This document shows, in pieces, positions 17,713-26,412 of a DNA stretch of 64,000 bases. Both the position numbers and the translations under genes were made by a program. Source of the stretch: Flagellimonas yonaguniensis (GTDB taxonomy: Bacteria; Bacteroidota; Bacteroidia; Flavobacteriales; Flavobacteriaceae); assembly GCF_029193885.1 (NCBI RefSeq), contig NZ_JARFVB010000001.1, positions 186,001-250,000 of the forward strand, in the 5' to 3' direction. The notes beneath the pieces are model-generated. The model worked only from the letters and a program-made list of their open reading frames with translations, searched no databases and was not told where the DNA came from. Position 1 is the stretch's first letter. The number at the start of each line of letters is the position of its first letter.

Positions 17713-18759
17713 ATGCTAGAAGACAAGAATCAAGAACGTACCTCGTTGGAAGAATTGGGCGAATTTGGCCTAATCGAACATCTTACCAAAAACTTTGAAC
17801 TCAATCAACCATCATCCATAATTGGCGTAGGCGATGATGCGGCCGTGATGGACTACAATGGCAAAAAAACTGTTGTTTCCACGGATATGTTGGTAGAGGG
17901 CGTTCATTTTGATTTGAGCTATATGCCCCTGAAGCATTTGGGGTACAAATCGGTAATGGTAAACCTTTCCGATATTTATGCCATGAACGCCATGGCCACT
18001 CAGGTTACGGTTTCCTTGGCCATTTCCAACAGGTTTCCTTTGGAAGCGCTAGAAGAATTTTACGAAGGTGTTGCCCTGGCCTGCAAATTGTATAATGTTG
18101 ATCTGGTCGGTGGAGACACCACCTCTTCCACCAGAGGAATGATCGTTAGCGTAACGGCAATCGGTGCTGCGGATGAAAACGAAATCGTTTACCGAAACGG
18201 AAGTAAACCAAACGATCTATTGGTGGTAACCGGTGATTTGGGCGGCGCCTATCTCGGCCTTCAAGTGCTGGAACGTGAAAAAGAGGTTTTTAAAGTCAAC
18301 CCGAACAGTCAACCTGATCTTGAACCCTATTCCTATATCGTGGAGCGTCAGTTAAAACCTGAGGCCCGTAAAGACATTGTTGAATTACTCAAAAAATTGG
18401 AGGTAAAGCCCACTTCCATGATCGACATCAGCGACGGCCTTTCTTCTGAAGTGATTCATTTGTGCAAGCACAGTGATGTTGGCTGCAACGTTTTTGAAGA
18501 GAAAATCCCCTTGGACCCCACGGTGATTTCTGCTTCCGAGGAATTTAAAATGGACAGTACCATGATCGCCTTGAGTGGTGGTGAAGATTATGAGTTGTTG
18601 TTTACCATCGATCAGGCAGATTTTCCAAAAATAAAAGGGAATCCCAACCTAACGGTAATAGGTCACATGACGGAAAAGAATGAAGGTATTCACTTGATCA
18701 CCAGAGCAGAAAGCAAAATACCGATCGCAGCCCAAGGATGGAACTCGTTCAACAAATAA
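17713..18759 (+). CDS. thiL: Thiamine-phosphate kinase ThiL
   Basis: 348 residues from the ATG at 17713 (MLEDKNQERT). ThiL phosphorylates thiamine monophosphate to thiamine diphosphate with ATP. Conserved segments are LIEHLTKNF, IGVGDDAAVM (metal-binding Asp pair), STDMLVEGVHFDL, the LVGGDTTSS loop, VTGDLGGAYLGLQVL and MIDISDGLSSEV, with LSGGEDYELLF near the C-terminus. There is no thi-box riboswitch in the 250 nt between it and the divergent suf operon. The gene stands alone rather than in a thiamine operon. Confidence 0.95.
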   Translation: MLEDKNQERTSLEELGEFGLIEHLTKNFELNQPSSIIGVGDDAAVMDYNGKKTVVSTDMLVEGVHFDLSYMPLKHLGYKSVMVNLSDIYAMNAMATQVTVSLAISNRFPLEALEEFYEGVALACKLYNVDLVGGDTTSSTRGMIVSVTAIGAADENEIVYRNGSKPNDLLVVTGDLGGAYLGLQVLEREKEVFKVNPNSQPDLEPYSYIVERQLKPEARKDIVELLKKLEVKPTSMIDISDGLSSEVIHLCKHSDVGCNVFEEKIPLDPTVISASEEFKMDSTMIALSGGEDYELLFTIDQADFPKIKGNPNLTVIGHMTEKNEGIHLITRAESKIPIAAQGWNSFNK

Positions 18760-18878
18760 AAAATCCCGAAAATCAAGGGCATCCCTACATCATGGCATTG
18801 GGGCACGCAACCATTAGCAGCAGGCAATTACTTAAGTTTCCGGGATAAGATTTGGGCTTTTCCTAAAATAAAAAAGGG
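18760..18878. other. Possible structured region between convergent genes
   Basis: ATCCCGAAA near 18765 can pair with TTTCCGGGAT (18837-18846), enclosing about 65 nt with smaller internal stems. There is no simple hairpin plus T-run. It could be a 3' end structure of thiL mRNA; no known RNA family is recognised. Confidence 0.25.
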
Positions 18879-19133
18879 CTATGCCACTTGGTGCACTACC
18901 CTACTTTTCCTTTTCCTGTACATGTCCTCCAATGTACTGTTGATCTCTTGCATTTGCGGAGTCAATGCGGAAAGCTTGCCACTGACATCCGTTGTGACTT
19001 CTTTTTGGCAATGAATGCATTTGTACTCTTTAATGTGCTGGGTCACTTTTTTGGAAACCACATAATGGTGCCCGAACAAGCTACAGAAGAAAGAAGAAAA
19101 TTTGTTGCCATGTTGCGTAGTAGTTGTTTTCAT
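18879..19133 (-). CDS. Small CxxC protein, unknown function
   Basis: 84 residues, not assigned to a named family. The N-terminal part FFCSLFGHHYVVSKKV followed by YKCIHCQKEVTTD resembles a short zinc-ribbon-like module (Cys, His and a C-x2-C pair), as in small proteins that begin CLFGHxW. The C-terminal half is a basic amphipathic helix (MQEINSTLEDMYRKRKSRV). Probably cytoplasmic. It is a single gene, convergent with thiL. The composition is protein-like and the start (ATG) is clear, so it is probably real. Confidence 0.65.
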   Translation of the reverse strand: MKTTTTQHGNKFSSFFCSLFGHHYVVSKKVTQHIKEYKCIHCQKEVTTDVSGKLSALTPQMQEINSTLEDMYRKRKSRVVHQVA

Positions 19134-19286
19134 AAGTTGGTGGTGTTTGGAAAAAGCAATGGTTTACGAAATGGGGCTTCGAAAAATGCTTAAATTGGTT
19201 CGTAGTTTTTTGTTATATGAAATGATTTTTAGAGGTTCATCTTTGTTATAGGAACGGATGTTGATAACTTTTTATTTTATGATCAC

Positions 19287-19331
19287 ATCGATAAAGTATT
19301 TTTTTCGATGAAATACCATAAAATCGATAAA
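19287..19331. promoter_or_regulatory. ATCGATAAA / TTCGATGAAATAC motif cluster upstream of brnQ
   Basis: ATCGATAAA at 19287-19295, TTCGATGAAATAC at 19304-19316 and a second ATCGATAAA at 19323-19331. The first two words recur in the same order upstream of the T9SS subtilase gene (4425-4461). Located 45-90 nt before the brnQ start, a reasonable operator position. Confidence 0.45.
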
Positions 19332-19375
19332 AAGCCATCTTTTTCCGCTCAAAAACGCTTTTGTAATATACCATA

Positions 19376-20668
19376 TTGAAAACAAATTATCAACAACCCA
19401 CGAACAAAAAATCGTTAACTGTTACAGCATTTGCTCTTTTTTCACTCTTTTTTGGGGCGGGAAACCTGATTCTTCCACCTTTATTGGGCTTTAAATCGGG
19501 CAATTTATGGTGGTTGGTCGCCTTGGGATTCTGCGTCTCGGGAGTATTGATCCCCATTTTAGGGATTGTTGCGCATGCCAAATTACAGGGCACCTTGTTC
19601 GATTTTGCAAAAAAAGTATCCCCCTTATTCAGTGTGGTCTACTGCTATTTGATATACGCCATTGCCATTGCATTGCCATCTCCACGGACAGCATCGGTAA
19701 CACACGAAATGGCCATACAGCCCTTTTGGGATTCCTCATCACTACTTACCAGTCTCGTTTATTTTTTGTTGGTATTCGTATTTGCCATCAACCGAACCAA
19801 GGTTTTGGATGCATTGGGCAAGCTTTTGACTCCCGGTATCCTCATCATTTTGTTGATGATGATATTGACCGCTGTTCTTACCATGGATTTTGACTTTATT
19901 CCTTCTGAAATGAGCCAACCTTTTAGCTCGGGTATTTTGGAGGGGTACCAAACTTTTGATGCCATTGGCGCTGTTGTAGTGGGGGCGGTAATCATCATAT
20001 CCATCAACTTAAAAGAGAAAACCGCCACCTTTGAAGAAAAACGAAGGCTTATTGGAAAAGCCGGGCTTTGGGCAGGAATCGGTTTGTTTTTGGTATATGG
20101 AGGCTTGATTCTTACTGGGGCATTATATATGGATGCATTTGATAGTGAAATCTCAAGAACAGCCCTTCTACGGGGTATAAGCACAAAAACATTGGGGCAA
20201 ACGGCCAATCTTTTGCTCAGCGTTCTGGTAAGTTTGGCCTGCTTTACCACCGCTGTTGGAATTGTGACGGGTACTTCGGATTTTATAAAGGGCAGGTTCA
20301 ACAATTCCATTCTAGCCTATCGCATCACCGCTTTTTTAGGGTGCTTATTGGGGGTTCTCGTGGGGCAGTTTGATGTAGGCTACATCATTACCGTAGCAGT
20401 TCCTTCACTGATGTTTATCTATCCAATTACCATCATTTTGATTTTACTGAATGTTGTGCCCGATAATTGGAGTGCTCCAAAAGTGTTCCAACGTGTGGTC
20501 GGAGTGACCATTCTATTCAGCATACCGGATTTTTTGGGAAGTGTGGGGCTGGGTGGACACATTTTACCATACTTGGATTGGATTCCGTTGAGCCAGCACC
20601 AAATGGGGTGGGTGTTGCCTGCACTGATCACATTCGTTTTTTCCAATGCTTTCAATCGAAACTTTTAA
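19376..20668 (+). CDS. brnQ: Branched-chain amino acid transport system carrier protein
   Basis: 430 residues, LIVCS family cation symporter for leucine, isoleucine and valine. About 12 hydrophobic segments are visible. The first helix carries the conserved FALFSLFFGAGNLILPPLLG motif, and GTSDFIKGRF and the TTAVGIVTG helix agree with BrnQ. The only plausible start is TTG at 19376 (LKTNYQQPTNKK); no ATG exists before the first membrane helix. Its stop lies 3 bp from the stop of the convergent lipoprotein gene, with no terminator between them. Confidence 0.93.
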   Translation: MKTNYQQPTNKKSLTVTAFALFSLFFGAGNLILPPLLGFKSGNLWWLVALGFCVSGVLIPILGIVAHAKLQGTLFDFAKKVSPLFSVVYCYLIYAIAIALPSPRTASVTHEMAIQPFWDSSSLLTSLVYFLLVFVFAINRTKVLDALGKLLTPGILIILLMMILTAVLTMDFDFIPSEMSQPFSSGILEGYQTFDAIGAVVVGAVIIISINLKEKTATFEEKRRLIGKAGLWAGIGLFLVYGGLILTGALYMDAFDSEISRTALLRGISTKTLGQTANLLLSVLVSLACFTTAVGIVTGTSDFIKGRFNNSILAYRITAFLGCLLGVLVGQFDVGYIITVAVPSLMFIYPITIILILLNVVPDNWSAPKVFQRVVGVTILFSIPDFLGSVGLGGHILPYLDWIPLSQHQMGWVLPALITFVFSNAFNRNF

Positions 20669-20671
20669 TCG

Positions 20672-22351
20672 TTAGTCACAAGCTGTCTCCCAATAATCAA
20701 ATCTATTCTGAACATTGTCTGCCTCAACTGTTGAGAGTCCCTGTTTTAGATTCTCTCGCCATTCAGCCCATGTGTGCCCCATAACATTCTCAATTTCTTT
20801 TAAGGTAAAATCTGCATGATGTGATTCAAATACTGGGTTAGATTCATTTGCTCCATTGTCATCTCCTCCAGGGTGCAGCAAGTCTTTTACGATATATGTA
20901 GTGTAATTGGGCCTATTGGGAAATACGCAGTCCGTCCAATCCAATAAAAATCCATGTTCCTTAGGATAAACTTCTTTTATAAGCTCTATTTCAATACCAT
21001 TTGCCCAACTTTCTCCAACAACCCTTTCCAGATTCTTCCATTTGAGTTGTTTGTCCATGTAGAAAAGATTTCTCTGTGAAGCATGTCCAAATTCATGAAT
21101 TACAGTACTGTATAACCTATTATGGTTTTTATCAAAGTCCTCCCCATATATCCATTTTTTCTCACCATCCAATTTATACTTCGCAAAAACTGAAATTGCA
21201 TGGGGAGCATTTTCATAAAAATGAGCCGCATATCCAAGTATGGAAGCTTTTTTATGGGCCCTGATCCACATCCTGTCGTTTCCAGGTTTATTATGCATAG
21301 GTCTGGTAATTCCATAATTCTCACCATAATATGAGTGATAGGCAGCTCTATGTATCTGTGCATAAAAGGATTGTATGCTCCCATTGATCAAACTGTCCCA
21401 TTCACCCTCTTTTTTAGGACCAAAATACCACGCTCTGGTCACACTGGAACCTTTGATGATGTACCATTCATGGTTGGACCATCTTACGCTGTAGTTTACC
21501 TTTTTCTTGAAATCTTTTTTCACACGGAATACTCCATGCTCATCCGTAATGCCCCAAGACCACTTAAGGCCCCTTCTGGCCATTACCTGTACCCCTTTTA
21601 CAGGTACGGCCATTCCATCTGTAGGCTCCCCTTGTGCATGGTCGACGACCCTGATTCGGCCTTCGGGCCTCCATTTTTTCGATGTCTTGCTTAATTCATT
21701 CGAAGATTTGCCCGCCGCAATATTTTCAGCCACTAATTCCAAATCATCGGCTAAATCAGGAGGTATGGTTCTATCTTCATCGGGCATATAAAGCTCCTCG
21801 ATGATTTCATAAGGGATAGATGAAGGGAACGCATAGTCATCATCAACCACGGTGTATAAAGGACTTGGTGTTTCCAAAGGCAGTGATCTATCTCTGTAGC
21901 TGTCATTTTCATCTGTTGTTGGTTCAAATTCATAGTGCAGGGGAAAACCAAACAAATCCAAGTTTTCATCATATCTGGCCAGTTCTGATATTTGATTTTT
22001 GTTTTTGGGCAAAAAACGGATGTAGAGTTTATTTACTTTGACAGGATTCTCCATTCCTGGATAAAGGTCTCGTCCCTGTAGCTCCTCCCATGCCTTTTGC
22101 ATATTCTCCATGGTCTGAGGAATATTCATCTTACGGCCAAGGGTTATCGAACCTTCATAATCAATAGCGGAAATAGGTTCTTCTTCATTGACCAAACATG
22201 ATTGACTTCCATCCAAATCATAGTCGAAATAAGCTTGCGCTTCTTCTGTATTTTCGAGCTCCTCGTTCAAGATTTCGCTGTCACAGGAAATAAACCCCAG
22301 CACACTGATTATCAATACAAATCCCTTTGAAGATGTTTTCCAACTTTTCAT
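20672..22351 (-). CDS. Lipoprotein with HExxH zincin motif, putative metallopeptidase
   Basis: 559 residues. The lipoprotein signal peptide ends in LGFISC (Cys23), followed by acidic residues that favour surface export. The centre (about 228-300) has a carboxypeptidase-regulatory-like beta-sandwich (GRIRVVDHAQGEP, GITDEHGVFRVKKDF). The catalytic-looking motif IHEFGH is at 418-423, with a possible third ligand in GESWANG (Glu447), which gives an HExxH...E pattern. This is consistent with a gluzincin-like or related protease, but no named family is recognised. The upstream region contains TTATCGAT and TATCGA words. Single gene. Confidence 0.7.
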   Translation of the reverse strand: MKSWKTSSKGFVLIISVLGFISCDSEILNEELENTEEAQAYFDYDLDGSQSCLVNEEEPISAIDYEGSITLGRKMNIPQTMENMQKAWEELQGRDLYPGMENPVKVNKLYIRFLPKNKNQISELARYDENLDLFGFPLHYEFEPTTDENDSYRDRSLPLETPSPLYTVVDDDYAFPSSIPYEIIEELYMPDEDRTIPPDLADDLELVAENIAAGKSSNELSKTSKKWRPEGRIRVVDHAQGEPTDGMAVPVKGVQVMARRGLKWSWGITDEHGVFRVKKDFKKKVNYSVRWSNHEWYIIKGSSVTRAWYFGPKKEGEWDSLINGSIQSFYAQIHRAAYHSYYGENYGITRPMHNKPGNDRMWIRAHKKASILGYAAHFYENAPHAISVFAKYKLDGEKKWIYGEDFDKNHNRLYSTVIHEFGHASQRNLFYMDKQLKWKNLERVVGESWANGIEIELIKEVYPKEHGFLLDWTDCVFPNRPNYTTYIVKDLLHPGGDDNGANESNPVFESHHADFTLKEIENVMGHTWAEWRENLKQGLSTVEADNVQNRFDYWETACD

Positions 22352-22490
22352 TTTCTGATATTGTTATCGATTTATTGACTATCGAAACTCAGAAAATTAT
22401 TCATCATAATGTTCAATGAATTGACCAATACAGGTAATTTGGGCATGGATGGCCCTTTTCAATTGACGGAGGACAATTAAACCATACCAT

Positions 22491-23096
22491 TTATGGCTTT
22501 TTAAAACTGCAAAAGATAAAATGCTGTGTGGTTCCAAATGGTGTTGTGTGCTCCTCAGTTTTGCATTCCATCTTCTCAAAATCCTGGAATGTTGTTTCCA
22601 TGGTTTCCTCATTGTACTGTTTGATGTCCAGCCCACTACATTTTTTGGGTCCGTTTTTAGAGAAGGTCCCCAAAACCATATAGCCCGTTACCGCTTTTTT
22701 GGTCAAATCAACATAGGTCTGAATCTGTTCGGATTCCGTCAAAAAGTGAAATGCCGCACGATCATGCCAAACATCATAAGTTCCATCTGGGTTAAAATCG
22801 ATGATATCGCTTTCGACCCACTTCACTTTTTGGGCCTTGCTCCCAAGTCTTGCCTTGGCCCGCTCGATGGCATTGCTCGAAATATCGAGCACAGTAATAT
22901 CCTCAAACCCTTCGTCGAGCAGAAAATCCACCAATTTACTATCGCCGCCACCTACATCAATAATTTTGGCAGTTTTCTCCAGTTCCAAAGAATGAATAAA
23001 ATCCAGAGAGGTCCGCGGAACTTCCTGCGTCCAACTTACCTCATCCGGATTTTTGGTACTGTAAACGGTTTCCCAATGGTTTTTTCTGTCCAACAC
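22491..23096 (-). CDS. Class I SAM-dependent methyltransferase
   Basis: 201 residues. The SAM-binding motif I is IIDVGGGDSKLVDFLLDEG; motif II follows as ITVLDISSNAIERAKARLG, with VESDIIDFNPDG as the adenine-binding acidic loop and YDVWHDRAAFHFL as motif IV. The small-molecule or protein substrate is not evident; the shape resembles the Methyltransf_12/TehB-like group. It starts with GTG at 23096. It is 7 nt downstream of the broken esterase frame. Confidence 0.88.
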   Translation of the reverse strand: MLDRKNHWETVYSTKNPDEVSWTQEVPRTSLDFIHSLELEKTAKIIDVGGGDSKLVDFLLDEGFEDITVLDISSNAIERAKARLGSKAQKVKWVESDIIDFNPDGTYDVWHDRAAFHFLTESEQIQTYVDLTKKAVTGYMVLGTFSKNGPKKCSGLDIKQYNEETMETTFQDFEKMECKTEEHTTPFGTTQHFIFCSFKKP

Positions 23097-23103
23097 TTTT
23101 CAA

Positions 23104-23466
23104 TTAATAGAGAATCAAATCAAAAAAGGCATATCCCGCCCCTTCAACCTGAGTATATTCCACGGCTTTATCATTCGTTTTTAAGTCTTCCTCAAAAGGT
23201 TCCACCACTTCGTTACTGATTAATGGGTCTTGGGTTCCCCTTACCATAAAATGTGGAATTACCCTTTCTCCTAGATTTGGAACATGTGCTACGGGCGATA
23301 CCGCAACAAAATAGCCTTGTCCCATATCGTGAATCACACTTAAATTGTCCACCAAGTCACTTTCCACAAAAGTGGCCCCAACGAACATATCTTTGTCCAA
23401 GGTTATCTTCATGGTCGGAGTAAAGTTTTCCACGCTGGTAGTGTTCCACATGCTATCCTTATGCGC
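23104..23466 (-). pseudogene. Alpha/beta-hydrolase (esterase) C-terminal remnant
   Basis: The open frame from 23466 (ATG at 23451) encodes about 115 residues that match only the C-terminal third of an alpha/beta hydrolase: VSPVAHVPNLGERVIPHFMVRGTQDPLI, the strand-turn holding the catalytic Asp, and VEGAGYAFFD where the catalytic His should be. That His is replaced by Tyr (GAGYAFFD instead of GAEHGFFD-like). The nucleophile elbow and everything before it are missing; upstream lies only a 27-nt gap and the next gene. I read this as a decayed gene. A small expressed protein is possible but unlikely to be an esterase. Confidence 0.65.
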
Positions 23467-23493
23467 TTACGTGTTTCGTTTGAAGTATTAAAG

Positions 23494-24597
23494 TTAGCGT
23501 ATTTTCTTGGTCACAACAACAGATTTCATGGCCATTTCAGCTATATCCCGCGTGATTTTGGTGGGGGAGTTGCAATCACAATTACTCAATCCGATCACAT
23601 AAATATCCTCTTTTGGCAAATATACCCCCATGGATTTATATCCAAAAATCGACCCGCCATGTTCAAAGCTCTTGGTGCCATTCAACGTTTTAACATGCCA
23701 TCCATAGCCATAATCGGTTTGTCCCCCATTGTTCAACATATAATTGGTAAAGGCCTTGTTTGTGGTTTCCTTGCTGAGTAACTCATGGTTTTTGATTGCT
23801 TCCCACCATTTGAACATATCGTCCACAGTGGACATCAAAGAGCCAGATGCAAAGGGTATGGAATAACTGATATGCCTAGAGTTGATATATGCCTCCCTTT
23901 TATGGTAGCCTGAAGCCCTATTGGGTACCACTCTTGAATGGCTTGCATAATATGATGACGACATTCCCAATTTTTCAAAAATCCGCTGAACCACAAAATC
24001 GGCATAGCTCATACCTGAAGCTTTTTCAATGATGTAGCCCAAAATGAAATAACCCGAATTGTTGTATTTGAATTGTTCCCCCGGGTCGAAGTCCATGGGT
24101 TCGTTCTTAAAAAAATCGATTACCTCCAAGGGATCCATATCATTGTCAGCAATGGCATTGAGTCCTTTTACACTTGTAAAGTTTTTTATTCCCGAAGTAT
24201 GGTTCAACAAGTGGTGGATGGTAATCACATTGCCCTGCGTCGGATAATCGGGGATGTATTTGGTTATTTCATCATCCAAGCGCAACTTTCCTTCTTCCAT
24301 CAACATTAAAATGGAAACAGCGGTAAACTGTTTGGTCATGGAACCAATCTCGAAGACATGATTGGTCTCCATGGGCACTTGAAGTTCGATATTGGCCAGC
24401 CCAAAAGCCTTTTTATAAATGATGTCCCCTTTTTTGGCCACCAGGAAAACGGCTCCTGGTCCGTTTTTGGTAAATTTCTCTTCAAGCTTATTGTTTATTT
24501 GGGATGATAGGTCCTGTGCATTCAACGATAATTGAGACCCTATTGAAATAGTCACTAAGAGGAACCTCAATAGTCCCTTACAAAATTTGGTTTTCAT
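23494..24597 (-). CDS. Secreted serine hydrolase of the class C beta-lactamase family
   Basis: 367 residues with a signal peptide (cleavage near SLNAQ, about 28). Penicillin-binding-protein-type active site: SxxK in EIGSMTKQFTAVS (Ser about 88), YxN in FKYNNSGYF and a HGG triad in FEHGGSIFGY. Such proteins may be D-aminopeptidases, esterases or PBP homologues; a true beta-lactamase cannot be claimed. Periplasmic. A paralogue lies two genes upstream (24927-26330), suggesting a local duplication. Confidence 0.88.
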   Translation of the reverse strand: MKTKFCKGLLRFLLVTISIGSQLSLNAQDLSSQINNKLEEKFTKNGPGAVFLVAKKGDIIYKKAFGLANIELQVPMETNHVFEIGSMTKQFTAVSILMLMEEGKLRLDDEITKYIPDYPTQGNVITIHHLLNHTSGIKNFTSVKGLNAIADNDMDPLEVIDFFKNEPMDFDPGEQFKYNNSGYFILGYIIEKASGMSYADFVVQRIFEKLGMSSSYYASHSRVVPNRASGYHKREAYINSRHISYSIPFASGSLMSTVDDMFKWWEAIKNHELLSKETTNKAFTNYMLNNGGQTDYGYGWHVKTLNGTKSFEHGGSIFGYKSMGVYLPKEDIYVIGLSNCDCNSPTKITRDIAEMAMKSVVVTKKIR

Positions 24598-24660
24598 TTT
24601 TACCTTACGTTTTTTGATTTGTAAGGTATGACGACACTTTATCGGAACAGGTTACATTGC

Positions 24661-24930
24661 TTACAAAAAATCATTGACCATAAGATCGATCTTGTCGCTT
24701 AACTCGGCAACGCCCAAGGCGGTCCAAAAAATAAGGAGTGCCAAAACAATCTTGATCCAAAGTGGAATGACCACTCCTGTTTTTCGACTCAAATAATCGG
24801 TCACTGGATTGAAAAAAACCAATGAGGAGAGCATTACAAAAATGCCATAACCTGGATCGTTTCCCCAAAATGTATTGATGAGGCCTATGGTCAGAACCAG
24901 AAAAGCAAAAAACCAGCCTGCTATTCTCAT
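24661..24930 (-). CDS. Small three-helix membrane protein, unknown function
   Basis: 89 residues with three hydrophobic stretches: WFFAFLVLTIGLINTFWG, YGIFVMLSSLVFFNP and IPLWIKIVLALLIFWTALG. No enzyme motif. Its start overlaps the stop of the upstream serine hydrolase gene by 4 bp, so the two are translationally coupled and may act together at the inner membrane. Not assigned to a named family by me. Confidence 0.75.
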   Translation of the reverse strand: MRIAGWFFAFLVLTIGLINTFWGNDPGYGIFVMLSSLVFFNPVTDYLSRKTGVVIPLWIKIVLALLIFWTALGVAELSDKIDLMVNDFL

Positions 24931-26330
24931 TGTTTTTCAAACTTTAAATTGGTTACCCTTCCCGCATCAAACTCAAAGCCCGATACTTCATCACTGCTCC
25001 TATTAAACCGAAGCCTATATCCCTCTGCTTCAAAAACATCGACACCTTTAACCATCATCACTTTGGGGTCAGCGTTGGCAATTATAAGTTTTAAGGAATC
25101 ATCGTCACGATAAATTTTATAGGTGGTGTCCAGTTCGTCACTATAAAATTCGCCTACGTAGGCTTTCAAATCAATATTGGACAAATCAAACTCTTGTGTT
25201 CTACTGATTTCTTCCTCTTCTGGTTCGGATTCCTTTTTCCCGTGCTGGGTTTCTTTCAGTTTGTCCTTTAGAAAGATGTCCGCCACCTGGTAGGCCTTGC
25301 TGGATGGATCGGCATCCGCCCTGTTGGCCAGTATGATCACAGAGAATTCTTCGTCCGGAAAACGAAGCAACTGTGCACGATAACCGGCCAATGAGCCAGC
25401 ATGATGAACCGTTCGCAAACCCTTGTAGGTATCGTTGTGCAGTGCGAAGGCATACCCAGCACTCTCGCCATTGTTCAAAACCCCTTCCTTGTGCATTTTA
25501 TTGATGATGTCCTGCCCGCCTTTTCCCAAAATGTTGTGATAAAAATTTTGATCCCACAGATACAGGTCCTCTATACTGGAATATACCCCTCCGGACCCCA
25601 CAAGGTCGAATCGCATGATCAAATTGTCAAATCCAATGCCATTGCTCTTTTTACGGTAACTGAACACCCGGTTTTTGACCAAGTCCAAATTATTGTCATA
25701 GAATTGGGTATGCTCCATTCCCAATGGCCCAAAGATGTTATTGGCTGCAAATTCCTTTATGGTTCGGCCCGATGCTTTTTCGATGATCATGGCCAGCATA
25801 AAGTAGCACGAATTACTATAGAGATATTTTTCCCCAGGGGTAAAGTTGAGCTCTTTTTGATTTTTGATCAGTTCATACACCTCATCCACATCCGAATTGT
25901 CCAAATAATCCCTACCCTTCAAGTACATTAATGTCAGGTAGTCACGAACTCCACTCGTATGATGGATAAAGTGCCTGATTGTAAGCGGTGCTCCGTACTC
26001 GGGAAAGTCTGGCAAGTATTTTTGAATCTTGTCATCCAGATTCAATTTTCCTTGCTCTTCCAATAAAAGGACACAAAATGTTACAAACTGCTTGGAAACA
26101 GAGCCAATGTAAAAAACGGACGAAGGTGTAATGGGTAGGTCGTGCTCCAAATCAGCACTGCCATAGCCCTTGGCATAGACCAGCTTGCCATCTTCCACAA
26201 TTCCCAAAGCTGCACCAGGGACCTGCATGTCCCATTCAGCAAAAATGTTGTCCACATCTTGGTCCTCCGCTATTTGGGAAAAGGACAAATAAGCAACTGA
26301 ACAACACAGGAAAAGAAATACTTTTTTCAT
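24927..26330 (-). CDS. Secreted serine hydrolase (beta-lactamase class C fold) with C-terminal extension
   Basis: 467 residues from the ATG at 26330, which begins a normal signal peptide (MKKVFLFLCCSVAYLSFSQ). The active site is SxxK in YIGSVSKQFVTF, YxN in LYSNSCYF and HAG in VHHAGSLAGYR. After the hydrolase domain (about 30-360) come a charged linker with a run of Glu (KKESEPEEEEISR) and a small beta domain (about 385-467) like the C-terminal lipocalin-type domains of D-aminopeptidases. The substrate is unknown. The 42-codon upstream extension of the frame is rejected because it destroys the signal peptide. Confidence 0.9.
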   Translation of the reverse strand: MKKVFLFLCCSVAYLSFSQIAEDQDVDNIFAEWDMQVPGAALGIVEDGKLVYAKGYGSADLEHDLPITPSSVFYIGSVSKQFVTFCVLLLEEQGKLNLDDKIQKYLPDFPEYGAPLTIRHFIHHTSGVRDYLTLMYLKGRDYLDNSDVDEVYELIKNQKELNFTPGEKYLYSNSCYFMLAMIIEKASGRTIKEFAANNIFGPLGMEHTQFYDNNLDLVKNRVFSYRKKSNGIGFDNLIMRFDLVGSGGVYSSIEDLYLWDQNFYHNILGKGGQDIINKMHKEGVLNNGESAGYAFALHNDTYKGLRTVHHAGSLAGYRAQLLRFPDEEFSVIILANRADADPSSKAYQVADIFLKDKLKETQHGKKESEPEEEEISRTQEFDLSNIDLKAYVGEFYSDELDTTYKIYRDDDSLKLIIANADPKVMMVKGVDVFEAEGYRLRFNRSSDEVSGFEFDAGRVTNLKFEKQ

Positions 26331-26412
26331 AAGAATTGTTTGTAAGTCCTGTGAAGTTCGCTGTTTTAGCGGCAATAAGCAAATAAACAATTGACAACCA
26401 AAGGATTTGCAT

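Noticed and set aside
23494-26330. Serine hydrolases as beta-lactamase resistance genes
   Set aside because: SxxK, YxN and HxG motifs are shared with esterases and D-aminopeptidases; nothing supports antibiotic hydrolysis.
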